Origin: Enterococcus cecorum
Lineage (GTDB): Bacteria > Bacillota > Bacilli > Lactobacillales > Enterococcaceae
NCBI RefSeq assembly: GCF_023221775.1
Contig: NZ_JAKUDS010000008.1
Span: forward strand, 19,701-83,700
Reading direction: 5' to 3'
DNA length: 64,000 bases
A program made the position numbers and the translations under genes. This document shows positions 43,547-52,844 of this stretch, in pieces (positions within the stretch are counted from its first letter, which is position 1; every line of letters begins with the position of its first letter). Below the pieces are notes generated by a model, which was not told where the DNA came from, made no database searches, and saw only the letters and a program-made list of their open reading frames with translations.

Positions 43547-44398
43547 ATGGAAATTTACGAAAAAGCCCCAGCGAAGATTAATCTTGGACTGGACGTATTA
43601 TACAAAAGAGCAGATGACTATCATGAGCTTAAGATGGTAATGGCTAGCGTGGATTTGGCTGACCATTTGAAGATTGAGTCCTTGCCAACTGATGAGATTA
43701 TTGTCACAAGTAATAAAGCCTTTTTGCCGGTCGATAAGCGTAATAATGTGTATCAAGCTGCAGAAATTTTAAAGGAACGTTATCAGATTCAAAAAGGGGT
43801 CAAAATTACGATTGAAAAACGGATTCCGGTAGCAGCTGGTTTGGGCGGTGGTAGCAGTGATTGTGCCGCAGCCTTGCGTGGATTGAATCGTTTGTGGGAC
43901 TTAGGATTATCCATGGATGAGTTAATCGAAATCGGCATGCAAGTGGGTACCGATGTGCCGTTTTGTTTGCATGGAACGACCGCAAAAATCAGTGGCAAAG
44001 GCGAAATTGTGGAACCCATTGTCTCGATGCCACAGTGTTGGGTGGTTTTGGTCAAGCCTAGAATCAGTGTTTCGACCCGCAAAATCTTTCAAATCGTGGA
44101 TGCGACTCAACTTGAGCATGTGCCGATTGATGATTTGATTGCTGCGATTGAAGCCCAAGATTATGAGGCGATGATTGCAAATATGGGCAATAATTTGGAA
44201 AGTGTGACGATTCAAAAATATCCCGTTGTCCAAAAAATGAAAGATAAAATGTTGAAATTTGGTGCCGATGTGGCGATGATGAGTGGCAGTGGTCCGACTG
44301 TCTTTGCTTTATGTCAGAAATATTCGCGTGCTCAAAGAATCTACAATGCCCTCAAAGGTTTCTGTGAGGAAGTTTATCTTGTGCGGACATTACCATAA
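43547..44398 (+). CDS. ispE: 4-diphosphocytidyl-2-C-methyl-D-erythritol kinase
   Basis: A 283-residue GHMP kinase. AKINLGLDV near the N-terminus and the ATP loop PVAAGLGGGSSDCAAALR are IspE signatures, with MMSGSGPTVFAL as C-terminal motif. The enzyme belongs to the methylerythritol phosphate route, yet enterococci make isoprenoids by mevalonate and generally keep this gene without the rest of the pathway, so its role here is uncertain. AGGTGAGG precedes ATG 43547. Confidence 0.92.
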   Translation: MEIYEKAPAKINLGLDVLYKRADDYHELKMVMASVDLADHLKIESLPTDEIIVTSNKAFLPVDKRNNVYQAAEILKERYQIQKGVKITIEKRIPVAAGLGGGSSDCAAALRGLNRLWDLGLSMDELIEIGMQVGTDVPFCLHGTTAKISGKGEIVEPIVSMPQCWVVLVKPRISVSTRKIFQIVDATQLEHVPIDDLIAAIEAQDYEAMIANMGNNLESVTIQKYPVVQKMKDKMLKFGADVAMMSGSGPTVFALCQKYSRAQRIYNALKGFCEEVYLVRTLP

Positions 44399-44401
44399 CT
44401 T

Positions 44402-44449
44402 TAAAAAGAGGAAATTTTGTTTGACGACAAGGTTTTCTCTTTTTTTTGC
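44402..44449 (+). terminator. Terminator of ispE
   Basis: AAAAGAGGAAA pairs with TTTTCTCTTTT with inner TTGT/ACAA pairs, followed by T. Confidence 0.75.
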
Positions 44450-44475
44450 GTATGTATTAAGTAGAGGTGATGTCG

Positions 44476-45474
44476 ATGCTTTTGGCGATGAATGAAAAAC
44501 AAATCATGATTTATGCCCATCAAGCAAAACGCAATCAACACTATTTTTGTCCCGCTTGTAAGCAACAAGTTCAGTTAAGAAGAGGTAAGCATAAAATCGC
44601 TCATTTTGCCCATTTCAAACACCAGGCTTGCGAAAGTTTTAGTGAAGGGGAGACGGCCGAGCATTTACGAGCGAAAAATCAGCTTTATCAATGGTTGTTA
44701 CAGCAAAATTTACCCGTACAGATGGAGGCTTACTTGCCACAATTAAAGCAGCGACCGGATCTTTTAGTAGGGAAAATTGCCATAGAAATGCAGTGTTCCC
44801 CGTTATCTACCACACGTTTTCAAGAGCGTAATCATGGCTATTTTTCTAATAATTATCATCCTTGGTGGCTAGTAGGACGCAAATTACAGCCTAAAAAACA
44901 TCAATTACGTCCATTGGTGAAGGCGATGATTTGTCGTAGTAGAAAACAAACGGCTTTTCAATTTTATGGCTTGGATGAAAAGAGCAATGTCCTTTTATAC
45001 TATAGTAATCTCCGTTGGCATTATCGTCGTGGGTATTTTTATGATTGCAAAGAGCTTCCTTTGGCTGATTTAAAGTTGAAGTCAGTGTTTCAATTGCAGT
45101 TACCACCTGTACAGCCTTTTTCGTGGACGGTGAAGGAATACCAATTTTACTTACAAAATCAGTTGTTTCATCGGCAGCAACATATCATGGATTTACAAGA
45201 ATTTTGTTATCTTCATCAGCAAAATCTCCTCGCTTTGCCTACTTGGTGCTATTTGCCAAGTCCTTATCACGTCTTGTTTGAGCATGATTTGTTGATTTTA
45301 CGGATGTTGTATTTACAGACAGGCAACTATCCGTCCTGGCTGAAAGCTTTAAAAAATTTTTCTTTTACATGGGACTATCCGTTTTTGAATCAAGCAGAAA
45401 TATTAGAGGAAATCTTTATCGAATGCGAAAAATTAAGTGCAAACCTTTTTTCAAATGAGAGATATGTGTTATAA
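44476..45474 (+). CDS. coiA: Competence protein CoiA
   Basis: A 332-residue CoiA-type protein. FCPACKQQVQLRRGKHKIAHFAH (condensed) is the N-terminal zinc-like element, and RPDLLVGKIAIEMQCSPLS is a PD-(D/E)XK-like nuclease core, as in the CoiA family. In streptococci CoiA acts in recombination during transformation. AGAGGTGATG supports ATG 44476 rather than the GTG at 44467. It is followed by pepF, an adjacency conserved in lactic acid bacteria. Confidence 0.88.
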   Translation: MLLAMNEKQIMIYAHQAKRNQHYFCPACKQQVQLRRGKHKIAHFAHFKHQACESFSEGETAEHLRAKNQLYQWLLQQNLPVQMEAYLPQLKQRPDLLVGKIAIEMQCSPLSTTRFQERNHGYFSNNYHPWWLVGRKLQPKKHQLRPLVKAMICRSRKQTAFQFYGLDEKSNVLLYYSNLRWHYRRGYFYDCKELPLADLKLKSVFQLQLPPVQPFSWTVKEYQFYLQNQLFHRQQHIMDLQEFCYLHQQNLLALPTWCYLPSPYHVLFEHDLLILRMLYLQTGNYPSWLKALKNFSFTWDYPFLNQAEILEEIFIECEKLSANLFSNERYVL

Positions 45475-45515
45475 TACTTAAAGATGATTAAAATTTAATT
45501 ATACGAGGTGTTTGT

Positions 45516-47333
45516 ATGTCAGAAACAAAACAATTACCATTACGTTCTGAAGTACCAGAAGAATTAACTTGGGACTTATCTGTCATTTTTAAAGACGATG
45601 CAGCCTTTGAAGAAGCATTTGCCGCATTGAATGATCGTTTGGCAGAAGTAGGCAACTATCAAGGAACACTAGCCAATGGTGCCAAAGCCTTTTTAGCTGC
45701 TTTAGAATATTGCTTAGATGTGATGCGTCAATTAGAAACGCTTTATGTGTATTCTCATTTACGCAATGACCAAGACACTACCAATGCGACAGATCAAGCG
45801 CTACATTCACGTGCTAATGCCTTAGTCGCTAAAGCTAGTGAAGCCATTGCCTGGTTTGAACCGGAAGTATTGTCTTTAGAGGATGCAAAAATTTGGGGTT
45901 ATTTCGATGAATTACCAGAATTAAGTCTTTACCGCCATTATATCCAACAAATCGTGGACAATCGCGAACACATTTTACCAGCCGAACAAGAAGCATTATT
46001 AGCTGGTGCTGGTGAAATTTTTGGCGCTGCAGCAGATACTTTCTCTGTTTTAAACAATGCCGACCTAGAATTTCCGGTGATTGAAGATGAAAAAGGCGAA
46101 AAAGTCCAATTATCTCATGGTGTATATGGTCAATTATTAGAAAGCACTGACCGTCGTGTACGTAAAGATGCCTTTGAAGGTTTGTATAAAGTGTATCAAC
46201 AATTTGCACGTACTTTTGCTTCAACTTTAAGTACCAATGTGAAACGTCATAACTATGCTGCCAAAGTTCGTCATTTTGAATCTGCCCGTCAAGCAGCATT
46301 AAGTGGCAACCATATTCCAGAAAGTGTGTACGAAACATTAGTCAGCGTGGTTAATGAAAACTTACCATTGTTACACCGCTACATGGCTTTGCGCAAACGT
46401 TTATTAAACATAGACGAATTGCATATGTACGATGTCTACACACCACTTTTAGGTGAAAGTTCATTGAAATATACTTATGAAGAAGCAACCGAACAAGCGA
46501 TGAAAGCACTAGAACCAATGGGCGAGGAATACTTAGCTGTGGTGAAAGAAGCTTTTGAAAACCGCTGGATTGACGTGGTTGAAAATAAAGGTAAACGCAG
46601 TGGGGCTTATTCATCAGGTTGCTATGATACCAATCCATACATCTTGTTAAACTGGCATGATACCCTAGACCAATTATTTACTTTGGTTCATGAAATGGGT
46701 CACTCTGTTCATAGTTATTTCACACGCAAAAACCAACCTTATGTATACGGTGATTACTCTATTTTCTTAGCTGAAATTGCATCAACGACAAATGAAAATA
46801 TCTTAACAGAGTACTTATTGGAAACACAAAAAGATCCTAAAGTTCGAGCTTTTGTACTTAACCACTATCTAGATGGCTTTAAGGCAACTGTTTTCCGTCA
46901 AACCCAATTTGCGGAATTTGAACACTTTATTCATGTAGAAGATGCCAAAGGGACACCATTAACCGCTGAATTCTTAAATGATTATTATGGCAACTTGAAC
47001 AAACGCTACTATGGCGATGCAGTGACAAGCGATCCACAAATCAGCTATGAATGGTCACGTATCCCTCACTTCTACTACAATTATTATGTTTATCAATATG
47101 CAACTGGCTTTAGTGCTGCCTCTGCCTTAGCGAAGAAGATTCTAAGCAAGGAAGAAAATGCCTTAGAAAACTACTTGAACTATCTAAAAGCTGGTAATAG
47201 TGACTACCCAATCGAAGTCATGAAAAAAGCCGGCGTAGATATGACTAAAGCAGATTATCTAAAAGAAGCGATGCAAGTCTTCGAACAACGCCTAGATGAA
47301 CTAGAAGCATTGGTGAACGAATTAGAAAAGTAA
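45516..47333 (+). CDS. pepF: Oligoendopeptidase F
   Basis: An M3B metallopeptidase of 605 aa, full length. The zinc motif is LVHEMGHSVHSYF, with the third ligand Glu in IFLAEIASTTNE about 25 residues later. It degrades oligopeptides in the cytoplasm. TATAAT at 45469-45474, inside the end of coiA, may start a transcript of its own. Confidence 0.95.
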   Translation: MSETKQLPLRSEVPEELTWDLSVIFKDDAAFEEAFAALNDRLAEVGNYQGTLANGAKAFLAALEYCLDVMRQLETLYVYSHLRNDQDTTNATDQALHSRANALVAKASEAIAWFEPEVLSLEDAKIWGYFDELPELSLYRHYIQQIVDNREHILPAEQEALLAGAGEIFGAAADTFSVLNNADLEFPVIEDEKGEKVQLSHGVYGQLLESTDRRVRKDAFEGLYKVYQQFARTFASTLSTNVKRHNYAAKVRHFESARQAALSGNHIPESVYETLVSVVNENLPLLHRYMALRKRLLNIDELHMYDVYTPLLGESSLKYTYEEATEQAMKALEPMGEEYLAVVKEAFENRWIDVVENKGKRSGAYSSGCYDTNPYILLNWHDTLDQLFTLVHEMGHSVHSYFTRKNQPYVYGDYSIFLAEIASTTNENILTEYLLETQKDPKVRAFVLNHYLDGFKATVFRQTQFAEFEHFIHVEDAKGTPLTAEFLNDYYGNLNKRYYGDAVTSDPQISYEWSRIPHFYYNYYVYQYATGFSAASALAKKILSKEENALENYLNYLKAGNSDYPIEVMKKAGVDMTKADYLKEAMQVFEQRLDELEALVNELEK

Positions 47334-47337
47334 AATT

Positions 47338-47398
47338 AAGGTCGTGAAGCAAATCAAAAAAACAAGCAGTCCGTGATTGTTGGACTGCTTGTTTTTTG
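47338..47398 (+). terminator. pepF terminator preceded by a shared AAGGTCGTGAAGCA string
   Basis: AACAAGCAGTCC (47361-47372) pairs perfectly with GGACTGCTTGTT (47382-47393), followed by T. The preceding 14 bases at 47338-47351 are identical to the start of palindrome B at 3838-3851, again just behind a gene end. Confidence 0.8.
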
Positions 47399-47402
47399 CA
47401 TT

Positions 47403-47963
47403 TTAAGATAAAAAAGTTTGTACGAGAAATTGGCCGAAGCTAAACCCGTGTTTGAGCGGAAAAACCATCCCAGAGTAAAACAAGAGAATCGTGTAAAAGA
47501 AATCAACCACGACGGAAATTCTTTGATAGCGAATGGTCAGCCAAATCACGACTTGATACAAGGCAAAAAATAAAATACCACAAAATAGCGCGACCCATAA
47601 ACTACCTAATTGTACGGGAATACTTACAGGTGAAATAAAGGCTGCACAAAGTAAAAACAACAGTGCAGAGTAGGTAAAATAAATGACTGCCCGTTTAGCA
47701 TAAACTTGGAAGATGCCTTGGCTAGAAAGCTCGAGATATTTGATTTGATCGGTGCGTATTTCATATTCTAATTCTTCATTGGCTAAAACAATCATATTGG
47801 TAAAGGCAAAGAAGAGTAGATATAAAAAGAGATTCACCTCAGGATTTCCTTTTAAAATCAGTAAGGTCCCGCATAAAAAGATGACTAAATACAGCCCATC
47901 TGAGAAGCTGTCAAAGCCATAGCGTTTTTTATTATAGATAAAGCGCAGAAATTCATTATACAT
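47403..47963 (-). CDS. ABC transporter permease subunit B
   Basis: A 186-residue membrane protein with about five or six hydrophobic helices and no other motif. ATG 47963 overlaps the upstream permease gene by eight bases and gives a natural N-terminus MYNEFLRFIYNKKRYG; the longer frame to 48023 is rejected. It forms an ABC-2-type exporter with the permease and ATPase encoded before it. Confidence 0.75.
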   Translation of the reverse strand: MYNEFLRFIYNKKRYGFDSFSDGLYLVIFLCGTLLILKGNPEVNLFLYLLFFAFTNMIVLANEELEYEIRTDQIKYLELSSQGIFQVYAKRAVIYFTYSALLFLLCAAFISPVSIPVQLGSLWVALFCGILFFALYQVVIWLTIRYQRISVVVDFFYTILLFYSGMVFPLKHGFSFGQFLVQTFLS

Positions 47964-48690
47964 TGAAAATCGCTCCCTTCTTTTTTGCGTGTGAAAAGAG
48001 GGCGTAAAAGACGAGTAGGCCAATCACCCAATAAATAAGTGCATATAGACCAAGAATGCTCGCTGTAGCTAAGTTGGGTTGTAGAATAAAGGCGCGTAAA
48101 TACTGATAAGGAAACAAATAAGTAAGGACGAGATTGGTAGACTGCGTTAAAATTCCGGTAAAAAAGAGCATAAAATACGAAATTAACCCCGTAACACTTG
48201 AAGTGCGACTATATAAAAGGCTAAACCCGGCAAATCCTAAGCCCATTCCATACAGACCAAAAATAACCACAAAGCAAAGTAGAAAAATCAGTAGACTCCC
48301 TGCAACGCCATGACTAAACGGTACTTTCATAACAAAGGCAATCAATAAGAATAGTGGAATCGCCTTTACCAAATCAATTAGCATCTGCACAATGATTTTT
48401 AACAATAAGACACTAACCAAACTTTTACGACTTTGAATCACGCTGATGAGAGTGCGATCATAGACTTCATCTTCTACAAAAAACGTTGGATGCGTGATAC
48501 TGTGGGTGGCAAAATACCAAGTAAATAGCAAGAAAAAGAGTGCTTCAACAGATTGGTGGCCCGTAAAATAATCTAAATAACCCGAAACCATAATTACGAT
48601 GGAGAGGTTAGCGAAAAGTAAGTTTAATTTAAATTGGCCCATTTCTTGCAACTGGCGGAAAAATTCACGCGTTAAATCACTTAAACTCAT
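47956..48690 (-). CDS. ABC transporter permease subunit A
   Basis: A 244-residue membrane protein with about six hydrophobic helices, N-terminal amphipathic start MSLSDLTREFFRQL. It overlaps the ATPase gene by four bases (ATGA). The two permeases presumably form a heterodimer. The cargo is unknown; this kind of operon often exports peptides or gives resistance to them. Confidence 0.8.
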   Translation of the reverse strand: MSLSDLTREFFRQLQEMGQFKLNLLFANLSIVIMVSGYLDYFTGHQSVEALFFLLFTWYFATHSITHPTFFVEDEVYDRTLISVIQSRKSLVSVLLLKIIVQMLIDLVKAIPLFLLIAFVMKVPFSHGVAGSLLIFLLCFVVIFGLYGMGLGFAGFSLLYSRTSSVTGLISYFMLFFTGILTQSTNLVLTYLFPYQYLRAFILQPNLATASILGLYALIYWVIGLLVFYALFSHAKKKGAIFNV

Positions 48691-49574
48691 GCAATCACCT
48701 CGTATAAAATGTCATCCATGTCTTGCAATTCAACCTTAAAACTCAAGACTTTAAAGTTGCGTAAAATCTCATCTTTTTGCGATTCTTCTTTACAAGTAAA
48801 CTGTATCGTTTCTTGTGTTTCTTCAAAGTGAAGTTCAGGAAATTTTGCTCGCAAGGCTGCTTTGCTTTCCAGTGGACAGGTGAAATGATAACTCAACCAA
48901 TCCTGCTCACGTCCAAATAATTGTGTAAATGCCCCATCTTTGGTGAGTTTACCTTGGTTCATAATTAAGATCCGACTGGCAAAATCTTTGGTGAAGGTAA
49001 AGTCGTGGGTGGTCATAATGATGGTTAAATCGCGTTTTTGCTGGATTTTGGCTAACGTTTCTCCTAATCTACGCTTGCTGACTACATCTAAGCCATTTGT
49101 TGGTTCATCTAAACAGAGAATTTCTGGTTGGCATAAGAGAGCAATAATTAAGGAGAGTTTTTGGCGGTTCCCTTGAGAAAGCTCAGAGACCAAGGTGTTT
49201 TGATACTGAGTGAAATCAAACCATTCGAAATAGTCTAACATTTCTTGTTGCACTTGTTTGACCGAGAGTTGGTTCAATTTCAAAAAATAGTGGATATTTT
49301 GCATGGCAGTCAAATAGTCATAATAGCCACGTCCGCTTTCTAAGACGAATTTGACTTTTTGGTGGATATGACGGTCGGTATTTGCGAGACCATCGACGAA
49401 AATCGTGCCTTGATCTTGATTAAATAGCCCAGAAATGAGTTTGATTAAAGTGGACTTCCCGGCACCATTCATCCCCATGACGGCCACAGTTTCCCCTTTA
49501 TAAATGGTTAATTGTTCAATATTTAATACTTCTTTGTGATGAAAGCTCTTCACCACCTCGTTTATTTCAATCAT
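48687..49574 (-). CDS. ABC transporter ATP-binding protein
   Basis: A 295-residue ATPase: Walker A MGMNGAGKST, signature ELSQGNRQKLS in place of LSGGQ, Walker B EILCLDEPTNG and the switch His in MTTHD. The last 70 residues are an accessory domain. Together with the two permeases it forms an ABC-2 exporter operon on the minus strand, which lies downstream of the second rgg gene. Confidence 0.9.
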   Translation of the reverse strand: MIEINEVVKSFHHKEVLNIEQLTIYKGETVAVMGMNGAGKSTLIKLISGLFNQDQGTIFVDGLANTDRHIHQKVKFVLESGRGYYDYLTAMQNIHYFLKLNQLSVKQVQQEMLDYFEWFDFTQYQNTLVSELSQGNRQKLSLIIALLCQPEILCLDEPTNGLDVVSKRRLGETLAKIQQKRDLTIIMTTHDFTFTKDFASRILIMNQGKLTKDGAFTQLFGREQDWLSYHFTCPLESKAALRAKFPELHFEETQETIQFTCKEESQKDEILRNFKVLSFKVELQDMDDILYEVIA

Positions 49575-49722
49575 TTTAACTCCTAATTTTTTTTATGTCA
49601 CGGATAAATTGCTTACACCTTATATTTAATTGATAAGGCTTATCCTTTTTTTGATAGTATCATGAAAAAGTTTACCGTGAAAAAATTTTACATATATGAA
49701 AATCTTGTAAGAATAATAAGTG

Positions 49723-50565
49723 TTATAAATGTTTGTTTAAATGCTCAATAAAATTTTCGGCTAAGTTCTCACTATCGACAAATTGAAATAATTCAATACA
49801 TTTTTTCATTTCTAGTAAGGCATCTTGATTTTGAAATTTCTTAAACTTGTAAAAATTTTTTGCATATTTAAATACTAGTCTTTCGTATATTTCTGCTTCT
49901 TGAAAGTAAGCAAGTTCCAACTGCTTTTCAAAATAATGAGCATCTATCCATTCTTCAAGCTCAATACAGTAGATATAAGCATTCACATTCATAGAAGCAA
50001 TAATTCGGCGATATTTTGGAATATTAGTATACAAATCTGTTCGGCGGTTCATCTCTTTTAGTAACATCATTCTCGTTTGATGATTCATTGCTTTCATAGA
50101 ATTAGAAAAAAGTAAGAGTTCATACATTCCCCAGTCATCAATAGAAAGAAGATAGTCGGATAAATAACGGATATCTTCTTCAGTGTAAAGTTTTTCACCG
50201 GATAAATCATACAAGCATATTTGAATGAGAATATTGGATAATTTTTTATTTTTATCAGTTATATTCTGTTGTGTATACAGCAATTTTTTTAAAGATTTAT
50301 CATTCCTTGTGATAGAGTACTCGTTAATTTTTAGTAACAATTCACTCAAAGGGGACATTTTATAGTTATTAACAGCATACATAAATTCTTCAAGCGACAT
50401 ATTTAATTCATTTATCGAATATAGAAACTTAGATATTGTTAAATCGGAAGTTCCATTTTCAAACCTAGATAATTGAGCAATCGATAGGGATTCATTGGCA
50501 ATATTTTTAAGCGTTAAATGTCTAGATTCTCTAAATTTTTTGAAATATTTTCCTAAATTATTCAT
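49723..50565 (-). CDS. Rgg-family transcriptional regulator 2
   Basis: A 280-residue Rgg-like protein: HTH in KYFKKFRESRHLTLKNIANE and LSIAQLSRFENGTSDLTISK, then a helical peptide-binding repeat domain. It is AT-rich and only distantly similar to the first Rgg. Divergent from it (50697-51050) lie two tiny ORF cassettes, the layout of rgg-pheromone pairs. Downstream on the same strand is the ABC-2 operon, a candidate target. Confidence 0.86.
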   Translation of the reverse strand: MNNLGKYFKKFRESRHLTLKNIANESLSIAQLSRFENGTSDLTISKFLYSINELNMSLEEFMYAVNNYKMSPLSELLLKINEYSITRNDKSLKKLLYTQQNITDKNKKLSNILIQICLYDLSGEKLYTEEDIRYLSDYLLSIDDWGMYELLLFSNSMKAMNHQTRMMLLKEMNRRTDLYTNIPKYRRIIASMNVNAYIYCIELEEWIDAHYFEKQLELAYFQEAEIYERLVFKYAKNFYKFKKFQNQDALLEMKKCIELFQFVDSENLAENFIEHLNKHL

Positions 50566-50776
50566 TGAGTAACCTCGTTTGCATATATGAAAATTTTAAA
50601 GGTAAGATGATAACAATGATATCTGTGAATTTTCTTTATTTCATAGGCGTGATTCAAGTTGGGGCAAGCTTCTTTTAATCGTTCTTTCATTTAATTATAT
50701 AGTAATGTTAATAAATGAACAATACAAAAAAACAGACGCACCTAATTTATTGGCGCGCCTGTTCAAGGAGTTAAAA

Positions 50777-50794
50777 ATGAAAAAGTGTTTATAA
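50777..50794 (+). CDS. Putative five-codon leader ORF, cassette 1
   Basis: ATG AAA AAG TGT TTA TAA with a six-base spacing from AAGGAG. The ribosome site and the first 14 bases of the ORF are identical to cassette 2. It could be a leader peptide or a frameshifted relic. Coding value is unproven. Confidence 0.3.
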   Translation: MKKCL

Positions 50795-50860
50795 GGGTTG
50801 TTGTTATTGGGATACTTATATAGTAATAGAGAAATATGAAGAAACTTTGAATAAATCTTT

Positions 50861-50899
50861 AGGAATGTGTAAAAACACGCATTCCTCATTTTTTTTTTG
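50861..50899 (+). terminator. Terminator of cassette 1
   Basis: GGAATGTGT and ACACGCATTCC around an A-rich loop, followed by ten T. Confidence 0.8.
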
Positions 50900-50919
50900 C
50901 AACTTCACTGTCTAAACAA

Positions 50920-51053
50920 CGAAAAGCTAAACAGCACGAGGCCATTTAGCTTTTCATACAAGGAGTTAAAAATGAAAAAGTGTTTATATAGGGTTGTTTA
51001 TTGGGATACTTAAATCATAAAGCAGAAGTGTGAAGAAACTTTGAACAAAAAGT
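50920..51053 (+). other. Tiny-ORF cassette 2
   Basis: A perfect hairpin AAAAGCTAAA/TTTAGCTTTT (50922-50954) precedes AAGGAG at 50960-50965 and ATG 50972. The block from AAGGAG through TTGGGATACTTA and on to GAAGAAACTTTGAA matches cassette 1 with indels of one to two bases. It ends in the adcA promoter region. Confidence 0.5.
50972..51013 (+). CDS. Putative 13-residue peptide, cassette 2
   Basis: Encodes MKKCLYRVVYWDT with a strong ribosome site (AAGGAG, six-base spacing). It is the longer counterpart of the ORF in cassette 1, where a one-base deletion after codon 5 causes the stop. It may be a leader or signalling peptide connected with the neighbouring Rgg. Too short to be judged by coding statistics. 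Confidence 0.35.
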   Translation: MKKCLYRVVYWDT

Positions 51054-51089
51054 AAAAAAAGTTTTCAAAAAAATCTAGGGCCATTTTCC

Positions 51090-51165
51090 TTGACGCTTGC
51101 GAAACTATCTGATAAATTAAGGAATGCTGGATAAATCGGAATATTACGATTTACATTCCGATTTA
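51090..51165 (+). promoter_or_regulatory. adcA promoter with Zur-like operator
   Basis: TTGACG (51090-51095), spacer 17, TAAATT (51113-51118). Just downstream, TAAATCGGAAT at 51132 and ATTACGATTTA ending at 51153 form a Zur-type box one base short of the 23-base consensus. TAAATCGGAAT also pairs perfectly with ATTCCGATTTA at 51155-51165. Location after the -10 box suits repression by zinc-loaded Zur. Confidence 0.7.
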
Positions 51166-51201
51166 GATTTACAACCTAAGGAAAGGACTAATAAATAATA
51201 A

Positions 51202-52155
51202 ATGAAGCGAATTTTAGCTGTTATTACATTAATATTTACGGTAGGTCTATTGGCTGGTTGTCAAAATCAGGAAAAAGCGAGTCAATCAGAAAATCAAAAA
51301 GTCCAAGTCATGGCGACGTTTTATCCGATGTATGCTTTTTCTAAGGCGGTAGTAGGCGAAACAGGTGAGGTAAAGCTACTGATTCCTGCAGGGACAGAAC
51401 CGCATGACTATGAGCCAAGTGCCAGAGATATTGCAAAGTTAAATGAAGCGGGCTTGGTCGTGTATAATAGTAGTCATTTTGAGACGTGGATGGCTGATGT
51501 GAAGCAAAATATTGACGCCAAACACACGCAACTTGTGGAAGCTAGCACCGGTATTCAGTTACTAAGTGGCGAAGAAGAACATGAGCATCATGCAGAAGAA
51601 ACTGATGAACACGATCATGACCACGGCGATGTCAATCCTCATGTTTGGCTCGATCCGGTCTTAGCGCAAAAAGAAGTGAGTAATATTCAAAAAGCATTAA
51701 GCAAGCGATATCCGAAGTATCAAGCAACCTTTGAGAAAAACGCTCAAGCCTATATCAAAAAACTACAAGCTTTGGATCAACAATATCGTGAGGCTGCCCA
51801 AAAAGCGACGAATAAAACGTTTGTCGTACAACATGATGCTTTTGTTTATTTAGCGAAACGTTATGGCTTAGAGCAAGTGGCGGTTACTGGGCTTTCTCCA
51901 GATGAAGAGCCTACACCAAGTCGTTTGGCCGAATTGAAAAAATATATTCAAAAAGAGCAGATTCATACGATTTACTTTGAAGAAAATGCCTCAGCCAAAG
52001 TAGCGAAAACCCTAGCTAAAGAAACTGGGGTACGCTTACTAGTCTTAAATCCGCTCGAAAGTTTAACCAAAGACCAATTATCAGATGGCGAGGATTATCT
52101 CAGCGTGATGCGAGCAAATTTACAAGCTTTACAACAAACCTTGAATGAAAAGTAG
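51202..52155 (+). CDS. adcA: Zinc ABC transporter substrate-binding lipoprotein
   Basis: A 317-residue lipoprotein (lipobox LLAGC, Cys20) of the cluster A-I metal-binding family. [18 protein letters not shown], a His-rich loop ([19 protein letters not shown], about residues 130-148) and NPHVWLDP point to zinc rather than manganese. It captures Zn2+ outside the membrane for the AdcCB permease. It lacks the ZinT domain of the longer streptococcal AdcA. Confidence 0.93.
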   Translation: MKRILAVITLIFTVGLLAGCQNQEKASQSENQKVQVMATFYPMYAFSKAVVGETGEVKLLIPAGTEPHDYEPSARDIAKLNEAGLVVYNSSHFETWMADVKQNIDAKHTQLVEASTGIQLLSGEEEHEHHAEETDEHDHDHGDVNPHVWLDPVLAQKEVSNIQKALSKRYPKYQATFEKNAQAYIKKLQALDQQYREAAQKATNKTFVVQHDAFVYLAKRYGLEQVAVTGLSPDEEPTPSRLAELKKYIQKEQIHTIYFEENASAKVAKTLAKETGVRLLVLNPLESLTKDQLSDGEDYLSVMRANLQALQQTLNEK

Positions 52156-52163
52156 GTGAAAAG

Positions 52164-52844
52164 ATGCACTATATTGAAGTCGAAAATTTGAGCTTTTATT
52201 ATGATGAAGAGCCAGTCTTAACCGGGATAAATTATCATGTTGATGCGGGCGAATTTGTTACTTTAACCGGAGAAAATGGTGCGGCAAAATCGACCTTAGT
52301 GAAGGCGACATTGGGCTTATTAAAACCAAAGACCGGCACAGTGACGATTGCAAAAGAAAATATTGAGGGTAAGAAACTCAGTGTGGGCTATATTCCGCAG
52401 CAAATTGCCTCTTTTAATGTAGGCTTTCCAAGTACCGTTTTGGAGTTGGTACAGTCGGGACGTTTTCCTAAAGATCGCTGGTTCAAACGCTTGACGGACC
52501 GCGACCATGAGCATGTGAAAAAAGCGCTGGATGCCGTGGGAATGTGGGAGATGCGCCATAAAAAAATCGGCGAGCTCTCCGGTGGACAAAAACAACGAAT
52601 TAGCCTCGCGCGCGTGTTTGCGACCGATCCAGATCTTTTCATTTTAGACGAACCAACGACTGGGATGGATGAAAAATCGCGCAATAATTTTTATAAGTTA
52701 TTACGACATAGTGCCCATCAACACCAAAAAGCGATTTTGATGATTACCCATGATCATGAAGAAATCAAAAATTATGCAGATCGCCAAATTCATTTGGTGC
52801 GAAAGGAGGATTCCCCATGGCGTTGCTTTCATATGAATTCATGA
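52164..52844 (+). CDS. adcC: Zinc ABC transporter ATP-binding protein
   Basis: A 226-residue ATPase. Walker A reads GENGAAKST, with Ala in place of the usual Gly before Lys, as also seen in streptococcal AdcC. Signature [10 protein letters not shown] and Walker [13 protein letters not shown] are normal, with switch His in MITHD. The stop lies inside adcB, a 28-base overlap. Confidence 0.94.
   Translation: MHYIEVENLSFYYDEEPVLTGINYHVDAGEFVTLTGENGAAKSTLVKATLGLLKPKTGTVTIAKENIEGKKLSVGYIPQQIASFNVGFPSTVLELVQSGRFPKDRWFKRLTDRDHEHVKKALDAVGMWEMRHKKIGELSGGQKQRISLARVFATDPDLFILDEPTTGMDEKSRNNFYKLLRHSAHQHQKAILMITHDHEEIKNYADRQIHLVRKEDSPWRCFHMNS

Larger units (their letters stand above)
50697..50905 (+). other. 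Tiny-ORF cassette 1 (promoter to terminator)
   Basis: TATAGT at 50697-50702 could be a -10 box. A hairpin AACAG/CTGTT spans 50731-50763, immediately before AAGGAG at 50765-50770. The ATG at 50777 opens only MKKCL and a TAA. In another frame GTG 50785 gives VFIRVVVIGILI and TAG at 50823, a hydrophobic peptide reminiscent of short pheromones. A terminator (GGAATGTGT/ACACGCATTCC plus ten T) closes the unit at 50861-50898. Confidence 0.5.

Noticed and set aside
50695..50889. Minus-strand ORF of 64 codons
   Set aside because: It is the complement of the tiny-ORF cassette and its terminator, low in complexity and without a ribosome site.
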